Positions 9,904-18,045 of a stretch of 64,000 nucleotides of DNA are shown in pieces (positions within the stretch are counted from its first letter, which is position 1; each line of letters opens with the position of its first letter). Source of the stretch: an uncultured Pirellula sp. (GTDB lineage: Bacteria > Planctomycetota > Planctomycetia > Pirellulales > Pirellulaceae); contig CAITIE010000010.1 of NCBI GenBank assembly GCA_903892355.1, positions 1-64,000 of the forward strand, given 5' to 3'. Below the pieces are notes generated by a model, which was not told the DNA's origin, searched no databases, and saw only the letters and a program-made list of their open reading frames with translations. Made by a program: the position numbers and the translations under genes.

Positions 9904-10282
9904 ACTCGTCGATGTCGTCTTGTGCGGTGGCGGTAGCGATGGTCGCCGATCGTTCGCTTCGCTCGTACCCAAGCGACCGGATGACTTCCAAGATTTCGCT
10001 GCAGGTGGGAAACATACGACCGTTTTTACGCTTGTATTCGTCCATGGCAGCCATGAACTCGATTTCGTCCCCGGAGTAATCCCGCTCGCAGGTGGTCGGG
10101 TCGATCTGACGACGTCGCTGGACCTTAGATTTCCGCTTCTCCTTCGCGATCATCTGCTTAATCTGCAGTTCGCTAGGTGTTTCAACACGGCGATCGCCGG
10201 TTCGGCGTTCATCGGCACGACGGTCATTTGCCCGACGATCCAAGGTTACGATTTCTTCGCCTGCTTTTTTCGATTTGGTCAT
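9902..10282 (-). CDS. Small Arg/Asp-rich conserved-type protein of unknown function
   Basis: The 126-residue product has no recognised domain. Residues 16-32 carry a short internal repeat of the form RRAxDRRxxxRR ([18 protein letters not shown]), followed by a basic helix ([13 protein letters not shown]) and a C-terminal half that looks folded ([32 protein letters not shown]) and may be a small helix-turn-helix-like or wHTH-sized unit. The basic first half would suit nucleic-acid or membrane-surface contact, but this is inference. The stop codon is the first element of the 16-bp tandem array. Base use resembles its neighbours. Confidence 0.65.
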   Translation of the reverse strand: MTKSKKAGEEIVTLDRRANDRRADERRTGDRRVETPSELQIKQMIAKEKRKSKVQRRRQIDPTTCERDYSGDEIEFMAAMDEYKRKNGRMFPTCSEILEVIRSLGYERSERSATIATATAQDDIDE

Positions 10283-10620
10283 TTTTCTACCCGCACAGTT
10301 TCCCCAGTAAGAAATTCCGATGCGAGCAGCACGCCTTCGCTGCCCCCTAGACTCTAACCCACCCTTAGAAAGCGGCTCCTCGGAGCATGAGGAAAACTTC
10401 CCCTGATTTAGCTCACACGCAAAAAAAGGAAGGATTGTGACGATTGTGCGAGATTACGGCATTGTTCTGTGAAATCGGTTGACCGGTGGAATTCCAACCG
10501 CCAAACTATCGGGCCAAGAGAGGCTCCCAAGGCCCCAACCCTTCTGGAACTGGGTGGGCTGAGCGGTATTGCGTGAGCTTTTGATCAGAGGCTGCCTACT
10601 TTTCAGGAGTTCAATCAGTC
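10283..10620. other. Intergenic stretch with no supported feature
   Basis: This 338-bp gap separates the divergent small protein and DUF1559 hybrid, so it must hold both promoters. I see no convincing consensus promoter. AGGAG occurs at about 10604-10608, twelve bases before the next start. Confidence 0.5.
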
Positions 10621-12288
10621 ATGTTTAGTCCTTCCCCCGCGCGTTCGATACCGGAGGCATGTCAAGTCCGATCGGCGTTATGGCTTCATCGATTGCTCGT
10701 CGCGACGATGGCTTGGGCGATTTTTGTATCCAGCGGTGCAATGGGCCAGCAGGTCGAACGGTACGGCGACATCCCAGCCGACTCGGTTGCGATTGCGTCG
10801 ATCGACTTCCAAGAATTGAAAGAATCACCTCAGTTCCGTATGTGGCCTTGGGAAGTCCTGAATGTCGCTTGCATGGAGCAATTCGGTTTTGCGCTCGATG
10901 ACATTGAGACGATCGATGCCACTGTTTCCATGCCCAGTAGCGAGCCGGAGTTTGGGTTTTCGATCCGAACATCGAACCCCTTCGACATTGCGACCATCGC
11001 GGATACCGTTGCAACGGGAATCGAAGTATCGCCCAAGGATGAAAGCTTGCGGTTTCGAGGACTCTATGAGTTCCCCATGCTGCGGATCGCCCAAAAAGAT
11101 CCTAATCGGGTCTTGGTCGGCACCCAAGGAACCCTCCGTCGCATGATGAGCCAACGGATCAAGACGGGGGGCAGAACCGTCGAACTGGTATCCTCTCGCG
11201 AGTCCAATATCAGGGTTGCAATCAACTTGGTCCAGATTCGAGATCTCCTCCTGGGTCTGTGGATGACCCAAGAGCAGCAAGTTCCTGAAATGTTTCGGGG
11301 TGATATCGAGAGCGTGATCGAGTTGACGGACAATTTGCTGGTCGAACTCGAAGCTTCCGATTCCAAACCGATTCGTGTCAGCTTTGGAACGGCTGGCCGC
11401 GAATCGACTGAAAAACTGGAGGAATCGCTTCAACGACTTCGCACTGAAGGTTTGCAATTCGCGCGGGAATCGGTCGAGTCGCAGCTGGCCTCGGAGCCAT
11501 CGATATCGGACGCCATGAAGCAAGCGGCATCGAAGTATGCGGACCGAATGCAGGAAACGTTTGGCGATGCCTCGATGTGGTCGATCGAGGAAAATCGGTT
11601 GGAGCTGAAAACCGAAACGTCGATGATGGCGAGCTATCAGACCATCGGTGTGATGACCGGGCTTCTCTTACCTGCGGTTCAAGCCGCCAGGGACGCCGCA
11701 CGTCGAATGAGTTCCAGCAACAACATGAAGCAAATCATGTTGGCACTTCACAATTACGAATCTGCCTACCGAAAACTTCCCCTTCGGATGAGTCGGGACA
11801 AAGATGGTCAGCCACTGTTGAGCTGGCGAGTTCAAATACTCCCGTACATCGAGCAACAAGCTCTCTACGACCAGTTCCATCTCGATGAACCATGGGACAG
11901 CCCGCACAACATTCGACTGGTTGAAATGATGCCTCAAACGTACGCTAATCCGAGGTTCGATGTCCGTCCCGGGCACACGGTGTACTTGGCCCCGTTCGGA
12001 GAGGATTGCGGCTGGCCTGGCGAGAAATTTGATTTCCGCTCGATCACCGATGGGACTTCCAGCACGATTGCCTTGACCGAGGTCGCACCTTACTTGGCGG
12101 TTCCCTGGACGGCACCTGACGATTTAGACATCGACGAAAATCCAGGTACCAGCTGGATGAGCGACCGAGGAGCCAATGTCGGCATGTTCGACGGTTCCGT
12201 CCGGTGGATTTCCGCTGAGCTCGCTGAGGATGTTCTTCGGGCATTGATGACGATCAACGGTGGCGAAGTGATTCCGATGTTGCCGTAA
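10621..12288 (+). CDS. Secreted protein with C-terminal DUF1559 domain
   Basis: The 555-residue protein starts with an ordinary signal peptide (hydrophobic core about residues 21-41, ending near SSGAMGQ). Residues 45-340 are an unrecognised domain beginning YGDIPADSVAIASIDFQEL. From about residue 350 the DUF1559 pattern appears: LLPAVQAARDAARRM, then HNYESAYRKLP, SWRVQILPYIEQQALYDQF, DGTSSTIALTEVAP and the closing MFDGSVRWIS. In the usual family this pattern directly follows a prepilin leader (FTLVELLVVIAIIG); here that leader is missing and the pilin-like module has been placed after another domain. It lies 195 bp before the ExbB operon on the same strand and may belong functionally with it. 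Confidence 0.85.
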   Translation: MFSPSPARSIPEACQVRSALWLHRLLVATMAWAIFVSSGAMGQQVERYGDIPADSVAIASIDFQELKESPQFRMWPWEVLNVACMEQFGFALDDIETIDATVSMPSSEPEFGFSIRTSNPFDIATIADTVATGIEVSPKDESLRFRGLYEFPMLRIAQKDPNRVLVGTQGTLRRMMSQRIKTGGRTVELVSSRESNIRVAINLVQIRDLLLGLWMTQEQQVPEMFRGDIESVIELTDNLLVELEASDSKPIRVSFGTAGRESTEKLEESLQRLRTEGLQFARESVESQLASEPSISDAMKQAASKYADRMQETFGDASMWSIEENRLELKTETSMMASYQTIGVMTGLLLPAVQAARDAARRMSSSNNMKQIMLALHNYESAYRKLPLRMSRDKDGQPLLSWRVQILPYIEQQALYDQFHLDEPWDSPHNIRLVEMMPQTYANPRFDVRPGHTVYLAPFGEDCGWPGEKFDFRSITDGTSSTIALTEVAPYLAVPWTAPDDLDIDENPGTSWMSDRGANVGMFDGSVRWISAELAEDVLRALMTINGGEVIPMLP

Positions 12289-12296
12289 TCCGAAGC

Positions 12297-12342
12297 GAAT
12301 GGCTCCTTTTTGAGGAAGTCTGTCCTCAAACGGGGGCCATTC
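12297..12342 (+). terminator. Strong hairpin, possible terminator or attenuator
   Basis: An outer stem GAATGGCTCC / GGGGCCATTC (ten pairs, one G-T) encloses an inner stem TTTGAGGA / TCCTCAAA (eight pairs) nine bases after the DUF1559 hybrid stop. It is not followed by a clear T-tract, so classical Rho-independent termination is doubtful. It could end the upstream transcript or protect or regulate a read-through transcript into the ExbB operon. Confidence 0.55.
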
Positions 12343-12483
12343 AGTTATATTTGGGAAGTTCCCTTGGACGCCAACGGCGGGACACCCCCGGAATCGAATC
12401 GCAAGCCGCCGCTCGATTTCGGGCTCCACAGGCCTCTCGTCCACTCATCACTCACCCGCTAACTCATAGAACCTACTGACGTC

Positions 12484-13203
12484 ATGCACGAATACTTGGC
12501 AACGTACTTCACTCTGTCCAATAGTTTTCTTGTGTTGGCCGACGCGTCTGATGTTTTCAACATCGTCGGACAGCTCTCCTACGTTGCATTGGCTGCGGTG
12601 GCGTTGTGGGGTGCCTATTACGTGGTTCTGGTTTTCACTCGGGTGAATGCAAAACGATTCAAAACAGAGCAGCTGCAAGATGAGTTTATCGATTCGATCG
12701 AGGATGATTTGAAGCGAGGTAATTTCGATGCGGTCCTGACCGCTTGCGAAGGGGACAAGCGAGCTTTGCCCATGCTGATAACCTATGCTTGCAAGCATCG
12801 TTCGTTCGGTTATCAGAAAACACGTCAACTGACGCTCGATCGATTCCAGCGCGACGTGATCGCCGATTTGGATTACAGTATCGCTTGGATCGTGACGGTG
12901 ATCAAAACAGCGCCGATGCTCGGTTTGTTCGGTACGGTGGTAGGGATGATGGGTGCGTTCGGCAAGCTGGCATCGGCAACGAATGTGAACCCGACCGACT
13001 TGGCAGGGGACATCCGCGTCGCTCTCGAAACGACCGCGATCGGTTTGACGATCGCCATTCCGTTGGTTATGGCGATGGCGAGCATCCACAACCGAATCCG
13101 ACACATGCAAGATTTGGTCGGGTCCGGATTAGCTCGAATTTTCGAAGCCTTCAAAATTGGTCTCGCTCGCGAAGAGCAGCGCGGTGCGCGGCAAAGCGCC
13201 TAA
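12484..13203 (+). CDS. MotA/TolQ/ExbB proton channel family protein
   Basis: The 239-residue membrane protein forms, with ExbD/TolR partners, the stator that turns proton flow into mechanical work across the envelope. Three helices are visible: about residues 28-51, 132-158 (AWIVTVIKTAPMLGLFGTVV, the conserved TxPxLGLxGTVxG core) and 178-203 (TTAIGLTIAIPLVMAMA). The cytoplasmic loop between helices 1 and 2 (about 55-130) is of family size. It begins a run of eight genes on the + strand that are separated by at most 64 bp; here the gap to the first ExbD is 64 bp. Whether it serves TonB-like transport, Tol-like envelope upkeep or something else cannot be told from this gene alone. Confidence 0.93.
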   Translation: MHEYLATYFTLSNSFLVLADASDVFNIVGQLSYVALAAVALWGAYYVVLVFTRVNAKRFKTEQLQDEFIDSIEDDLKRGNFDAVLTACEGDKRALPMLITYACKHRSFGYQKTRQLTLDRFQRDVIADLDYSIAWIVTVIKTAPMLGLFGTVVGMMGAFGKLASATNVNPTDLAGDIRVALETTAIGLTIAIPLVMAMASIHNRIRHMQDLVGSGLARIFEAFKIGLAREEQRGARQSA

Positions 13204-13267
13204 CGAATTGGCCATCGGTTCGAGTGCGTAAAACTGCAGTACAGGTCCAGAGAAGGTACGTTGACTT

Positions 13268-13810
13268 ATGGACAAAGATTCCAATTCATTCGATGCACGG
13301 GAGGCGGATTTGCTCGATGCGGGCAAAGTCGCAACCCCCGTTGTCGGAGCGGAAGAAGAGCCTGAGCAAGTCGAACTCGGTCCACGTCCTCCTATGGACG
13401 ATGAAATGGATATCACGCCGATGATCGACATGACGTTCTTGCTCCTGATTTTCTTTATCTTGACCTCCAAAATGACCGGTGAAAAATCGTACGAGGTACC
13501 ACCGGCAAAGCACGGCAGTTCGATCGCGACCAAAAGCTGCGTCATGCTCAGCGTTACGCGAGGTGTGAGCGACACCCCGATCGTTGCTAAAGCCGACGGC
13601 TCGGTCTTTTCCGATGATCCCGAGCAGCAATCGGCTGAAATCGCGGAGTATGTGCAAATGCAGATGGAAACCGGTGGCAAGACCGAAGTTTTGATTCGAG
13701 CTGAGGGGAATGTCACGGCCAAGCAACTAAAGAAGGTGGAACAGGCAGTCGCAGAAGTCCTCGAAGAGGGCAAACTGATCAACCTCTCCGTGTCGGAGGC
13801 TGGTAAATGA
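13268..13810 (+). CDS. ExbD/TolR family protein
   Basis: The 180-residue stator partner of the upstream ExbB. An acidic cytoplasmic N-terminus of about 45 residues leads into the single membrane helix MDITPMIDMTFLLLIFFILT (about 47-66), with the conserved membrane aspartate at position 54 that carries protons in this family. A periplasmic domain follows, ending in a typical helix-strand unit (KQLKKVEQAVAEVLEEG). The stop overlaps the start of the second ExbD by four bases (ATGA), indicating translational coupling. Confidence 0.92.
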   Translation: MDKDSNSFDAREADLLDAGKVATPVVGAEEEPEQVELGPRPPMDDEMDITPMIDMTFLLLIFFILTSKMTGEKSYEVPPAKHGSSIATKSCVMLSVTRGVSDTPIVAKADGSVFSDDPEQQSAEIAEYVQMQMETGGKTEVLIRAEGNVTAKQLKKVEQAVAEVLEEGKLINLSVSEAGK

Positions 13811-14610
13811 GCTTGAGCATCCGGTGCCCACATTGCGCCGTCGTCCGCGTAGTCAATCCGCGTGTCCTCGGCCGAGAAATTCGTTGCCCGACCTGCGATC
13901 AGCCATTCCGTGCCGATGAGTCGCTGTTGATTCAGGAAGGATCGGCGAAACCAACCGAGCCTTCAGCATCCCAACCGCCGGCGACTCCAACGCCCCGCGA
14001 TAGCAACGCGCAACCCCTCGCAAAGGCCCAGCCAACCCTCGGTACCGCCAACGCTTCCTCCAAACCAGCATCGGCAGCAACACCATCATCAGCGGCAGCA
14101 CCGGTACCAGCCGGCTTGTCCGTTGCCGAAGAGGAAGAGCCGGAACAAGTCACCTTTGCGAAGAAGGAACTTCCCAAAGACGACATGGACATGACGCCGA
14201 TGGTGGACGTGACCTTCTTGCTGCTGATCTTCTTCATGATCACCGCCTCGTTCTCCAGCGAAAAAGTTTTCGAAAAGCCACCTCCGCTGTCGGACTCGCC
14301 AAGCACCAAACCGATGGAGAAGCCGCCGGAGGTCTACGATAGCGTTCGAGTTCAGATCGATGAGTTCAACGCGTACACCGTCATTTTCCCAACCGGTGAC
14401 CAACGGGAAGCCAGCAGCAAACAAGACTTGCTCATGGCTCTCGGCGAAGCTCGCGCCGAAGTATCGACGGGCAAGGAAGATGAAAACCTCAAGTTATTAA
14501 TCGATGCCCATGAAGAATGCATCCACGCTGCTATCGTCGCGGCGCTCGATGCGGGGCGCGAAAAAGGGTTCAACAGTTTCAGTGTTACGGTCGTGGAGGA
14601 GTTTGAGTAG
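13807..14610 (+). CDS. ExbD/TolR family protein with N-terminal zinc-ribbon
   Basis: The 267-residue protein is a second ExbD with an added cytoplasmic head. Residues 5-32 have the form RCPHC-x16-RCPTCDQPF, a CxxC...CxxC ribbon like the MJ0042/zinc-ribbon domains. A Pro/Ala-rich linker (about 45-105) joins it to an acidic stretch and the membrane helix MDMTPMVDVTFLLLIFFMIT, aspartate at 134. The helix segment is nearly the same as in the first ExbD, so the pair probably arose by duplication and forms a mixed stator. The ribbon could bind metal or a partner protein and gate the channel; that is inference. Only three bases separate it from the next gene. Confidence 0.92.
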   Translation: MSLSIRCPHCAVVRVVNPRVLGREIRCPTCDQPFRADESLLIQEGSAKPTEPSASQPPATPTPRDSNAQPLAKAQPTLGTANASSKPASAATPSSAAAPVPAGLSVAEEEEPEQVTFAKKELPKDDMDMTPMVDVTFLLLIFFMITASFSSEKVFEKPPPLSDSPSTKPMEKPPEVYDSVRVQIDEFNAYTVIFPTGDQREASSKQDLLMALGEARAEVSTGKEDENLKLLIDAHEECIHAAIVAALDAGREKGFNSFSVTVVEEFE

Positions 14611-14613
14611 CCA

Positions 14614-17600
14614 ATGAGCGCACAGCAGTTCATCAATATGCTCGAGAGCAAAGGCCTACTCGACCCTGAAATCATTCAGGAACTCCACAACCAAGTGGAG
14701 CAATCGAAAGTCCGTGTCACGCCGGAAGCCATCGCTCGATTGCTGGTCGATAATGGGCAATTGACCCGCTTTCAAGCCACCAAACTGATCACCGAACTCA
14801 ATGAAATGATCGGTGCGGCGGGAACCGATCCGTCAACGGCAGCTCTGCGAGGTGGACGTTCTGTGGAAATCCCTCCGCCCAAAAAAGGAGATTCCGTCGA
14901 AGACCTCTTGCCACCCGATGAGCCCGAAGTCGTCGAAGTCACCGAAGTGATCGAGGATCCTGTGTCCGAAATCGTGGAGGTGGTCGAGGCGGAGTCGACC
15001 GAAGAACCCACCTCGAAAAAGAAGAAAAAAAAGAAATCCTCATTCGTTGAAGACCCAATCTCCGAGGTCAAAGTCGCTCAAGCCCCAAAACCCAAGAAGC
15101 CCAACAAGAGCCCTTGGGAATCGTTCGGAATCGTGGGTGTCGCCTTCATCGTTCTCCTCCTTCTGATTTTTTTCGTACCCCTCTACATCTGGTTCGCGAG
15201 AGGTTCCGCAAAAGAGTCATTCGACATCGCGGAAGAGCTTTTCAAAAACCGTGACTACGAAAGGGCGATCAAGCAGTACGAAACTTTTGCCAGCACCTTC
15301 ACGACCGATGAAAACGTCAGCGTGGCCAAAGTCAAAGCTTCCATCGCCCGTGTTCGTCAGGATGCCGAAAAGAACGCAGATCCAACCATCGCTCTGAAGA
15401 CCGCGCAGGAACAACTCCCAAAGATTGTGAACGAGCCCGGTTTGACGCAAATGCGCGTGGATGTAACCGACACGCTCCTCCGGATCGCTGAGAAGTTTGT
15501 GATTAAAGCGGACAATATGAGCGGGACCGAAGATCGGAAAAATCTGATCGGCATGATGAACCAACAAATGGAACTCATTCGTGACCCAAGATACGTCGGC
15601 ACTCAAGAACGAACCCAAAACGAACAGCGTATCAAGACGATCGAAGAAGGCCAGCAGCGTGTGATTCGCGACATCCAGCAGAGCGAAGACCTTGCGACCA
15701 CGTTAGCGAACATGCAGCAAGCGATCGATGCGCAGGACGTTACGAAGACCTATGACCTTCGCAAGGAACTTATCCGTAAATATCCACCGCTCGAGCCGGA
15801 AAAAAAGCTACGTGAATTGATGCAGGTCGCAACCGATCTTCAAAAGGGATTGGTAGCCAAATCAGCCGCAGCACCGAGTGTCAGCGCTGAGCCTGCGACT
15901 CTCCCGGATACATCCACGGCGCTGCTGACCAGTCGGACGGGGAATACGGTCGATAGCAATAGCAATGATGTTGCATTCCTTCGCGTCAAAGGATCCGTGG
16001 TCGCGATCCAAGTATCCAACGGTGACGTCCTGTGGCGAAAGTACATCGGCCGTGACTGGAACTCGGAACCGCAGCGCATTGCACCAACCAGCGATAGCGA
16101 TCCGATCATCGCAGTCGCATCCCGAGGCACGGTGAGCCGACTATCCGCAAAGGATGGCAGCCTCGTTTGGGAAAGTAAGTTTTCGGAACGAATCCTTGAA
16201 CCATCGGTCGATGGTGACGATGTTTTTGTCTGCACCGTCGGAGGTAATGTGTATTGCTTGGACGCACTCTCGGGGCAGTCTCGATGGGCGAAGAAGATCC
16301 CGCAACCGATCGACGTGGGGATGGGTGGTGCGGCAGGTAAACGCAAACGATACCTCCTCGGCAATCATTCGAACCTCTACGTCATGAGCCGAGGAAATGG
16401 CGAATGTGAGGAAGTCGTCTATGTCGGCCATAATCCTGGAACCATCGTCGTTCCGCCAATTTGGGTGCTCAATCAACTGATCCTCTTTGAAAATGCAGGG
16501 CCCGATCACTGCCTCATGCGGGTCTACACGACCAACGATGAAGGTCTGCAGTTGACCCAAGCCCAAGGGCCGGTCCGATTCAAGGGGCACGTCGTGGTCG
16601 AACCCCAAGTCGAAGGCCGAAGATTGGCGGTTGCCACCAACCTCGGTGAAATCGCAATCCTCGACGTTGAAGTCACCAACGCGCGTGACAAAGTGTTCAA
16701 AATGGTGAACTTGGTCTCCAACGAAGCGGCACCCAAAGTGACTTGGCCGTTGATGTCGGGGACCGATTTGTGGTTGGCCTCAAGCCGGTTAGCCTACTTC
16801 CAAATACAGATTACCGGCCAAAAGCTGAACTCGATGTGGCTCAAGGATGACTTGGATGAGTTCACCTGCCGACCTACCAAAATCGCGGAAACCATCGTCC
16901 ACAGCCGTATCGTCCGCGGTACCGGCGGAGTTCGTGTCGCCGCCGTGGATCCGAAGACCGGCAACCCATTCTGGGAAACCGATATCGGCACTCCCGTCGC
17001 CTCGATCTCACCGGTCGGTGACTCGATGGTCGCCGTTACTTCCCAAGGAGCTGCATTCAGCATCGACTCGAAATCCTTCGGATCTCAAAAGCCCAATTTG
17101 CAGATTGAAAACATGGGCCGCAATCAACGCTCAATGATGTTCGCCAACTCGACGCAACTCGAGGATGGACGCAGCGTGCTGCTCAACTCCGCCCAAGGAA
17201 GCCAACTCCTGCTCGTCGATCCTAGCCGTAAAGCAGGATGGACCACCAAACTGGTCAATCTCGATCTCGCCAATTCGTATCCGATCACCTCTCCGATCGC
17301 CGTTGGAAATTCCCTTATCATCCCACTCGAAAACTCCCAGCTACTGATGATCGATCCAGAGAGCGGAAAACAGATTGGGACGGCGTTCCAACCGACCATC
17401 GCTGCTGGTGAACGCCCTCTATGGCTAAATCCGCTGCTCCTGTCCGACAAGCAATCGGTAGTCATCGCGGATCAAAAACGGAACCTTTATAAGCTATCGA
17501 CCGGCAAGCAGCTTCGATTGCTCAACTCGCAGCCTCTTGAAAAATCGATCAAAGGGCGGTTGGCTTCGCTGAACGATGTTATCGTTGGAATCTCGCCAGG

Positions 17601-18045
17601 TGCGTCCGGAGATATCATGGACTTCTATGAAAGTGGCGAGTTCAAGAAGATCGCGTCCCTCACTTTCGAAGGCCGTTTCGCATGGGGGCCCTTCGCGGCG
17701 GAAACCGATGCAGGCACCATCGGTTTGGCGTTGAGCGATATCGAAGGACTCGTCGCATTCAACTCCGAAGGCAAGCAATTGTGGTCGACCCCGCTCCCGC
17801 AAGTCGTTTTGGTGGGCGCTCCATTGACCAGCGGATCCGATCTCATTTTGTCGAGCACCACGGGTGAGTTGATTCGCATCTCGAGCCGTGATGGCAAAGA
17901 GACCGCTCGAAGCACGGCAGGGGAACCCATCGCGGGGACACCCCGTATGGTAGCCAGTGGTTTAATCATACCCGGTGACGAGGGAACCATCATCAATGCG
18001 CCGCTTCCCTCGGAATCGAGCTCCAATCCGACAGGCAATCGCTAA
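14614..18045 (+). CDS. Membrane-anchored PQQ-like beta-propeller protein
   Basis: The 1143-residue protein begins with a cytoplasmic helical head (about 1-67) whose LLVDNGQLTRFQATKL motif is one I have seen in planctomycete kinases and scaffolds. An acidic and Lys-rich linker leads to one membrane helix (about 171-195). Outside lies a TPR-like stretch (about 200-235, AEELFKNRDYERAIKQYETF) and a long helical part, then a WD/PQQ-type propeller from about 440 to the end, with blade repeats such as VVAIQVSNGDVLWRKYIG, SRLSAKDGSLVWESKF and VYCLDALSGQSRWAKKI. The propeller is BamB-like in style but far larger. It would be the periplasmic scaffold of the ExbB/ExbD machine. Its stop and the next start overlap by one base. 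Confidence 0.88.
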   Translation: MSAQQFINMLESKGLLDPEIIQELHNQVEQSKVRVTPEAIARLLVDNGQLTRFQATKLITELNEMIGAAGTDPSTAALRGGRSVEIPPPKKGDSVEDLLPPDEPEVVEVTEVIEDPVSEIVEVVEAESTEEPTSKKKKKKKSSFVEDPISEVKVAQAPKPKKPNKSPWESFGIVGVAFIVLLLLIFFVPLYIWFARGSAKESFDIAEELFKNRDYERAIKQYETFASTFTTDENVSVAKVKASIARVRQDAEKNADPTIALKTAQEQLPKIVNEPGLTQMRVDVTDTLLRIAEKFVIKADNMSGTEDRKNLIGMMNQQMELIRDPRYVGTQERTQNEQRIKTIEEGQQRVIRDIQQSEDLATTLANMQQAIDAQDVTKTYDLRKELIRKYPPLEPEKKLRELMQVATDLQKGLVAKSAAAPSVSAEPATLPDTSTALLTSRTGNTVDSNSNDVAFLRVKGSVVAIQVSNGDVLWRKYIGRDWNSEPQRIAPTSDSDPIIAVASRGTVSRLSAKDGSLVWESKFSERILEPSVDGDDVFVCTVGGNVYCLDALSGQSRWAKKIPQPIDVGMGGAAGKRKRYLLGNHSNLYVMSRGNGECEEVVYVGHNPGTIVVPPIWVLNQLILFENAGPDHCLMRVYTTNDEGLQLTQAQGPVRFKGHVVVEPQVEGRRLAVATNLGEIAILDVEVTNARDKVFKMVNLVSNEAAPKVTWPLMSGTDLWLASSRLAYFQIQITGQKLNSMWLKDDLDEFTCRPTKIAETIVHSRIVRGTGGVRVAAVDPKTGNPFWETDIGTPVASISPVGDSMVAVTSQGAAFSIDSKSFGSQKPNLQIENMGRNQRSMMFANSTQLEDGRSVLLNSAQGSQLLLVDPSRKAGWTTKLVNLDLANSYPITSPIAVGNSLIIPLENSQLLMIDPESGKQIGTAFQPTIAAGERPLWLNPLLLSDKQSVVIADQKRNLYKLSTGKQLRLLNSQPLEKSIKGRLASLNDVIVGISPGASGDIMDFYESGEFKKIASLTFEGRFAWGPFAAETDAGTIGLALSDIEGLVAFNSEGKQLWSTPLPQVVLVGAPLTSGSDLILSSTTGELIRISSRDGKETARSTAGEPIAGTPRMVASGLIIPGDEGTIINAPLPSESSSNPTGNR

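Noticed and set aside
9631-10079. Open frames on both strands through the 16-bp array
   Set aside because: The array has a 16-bp period and the predicted peptides only repeat its three phases; the + frame also crosses the credible - strand gene.
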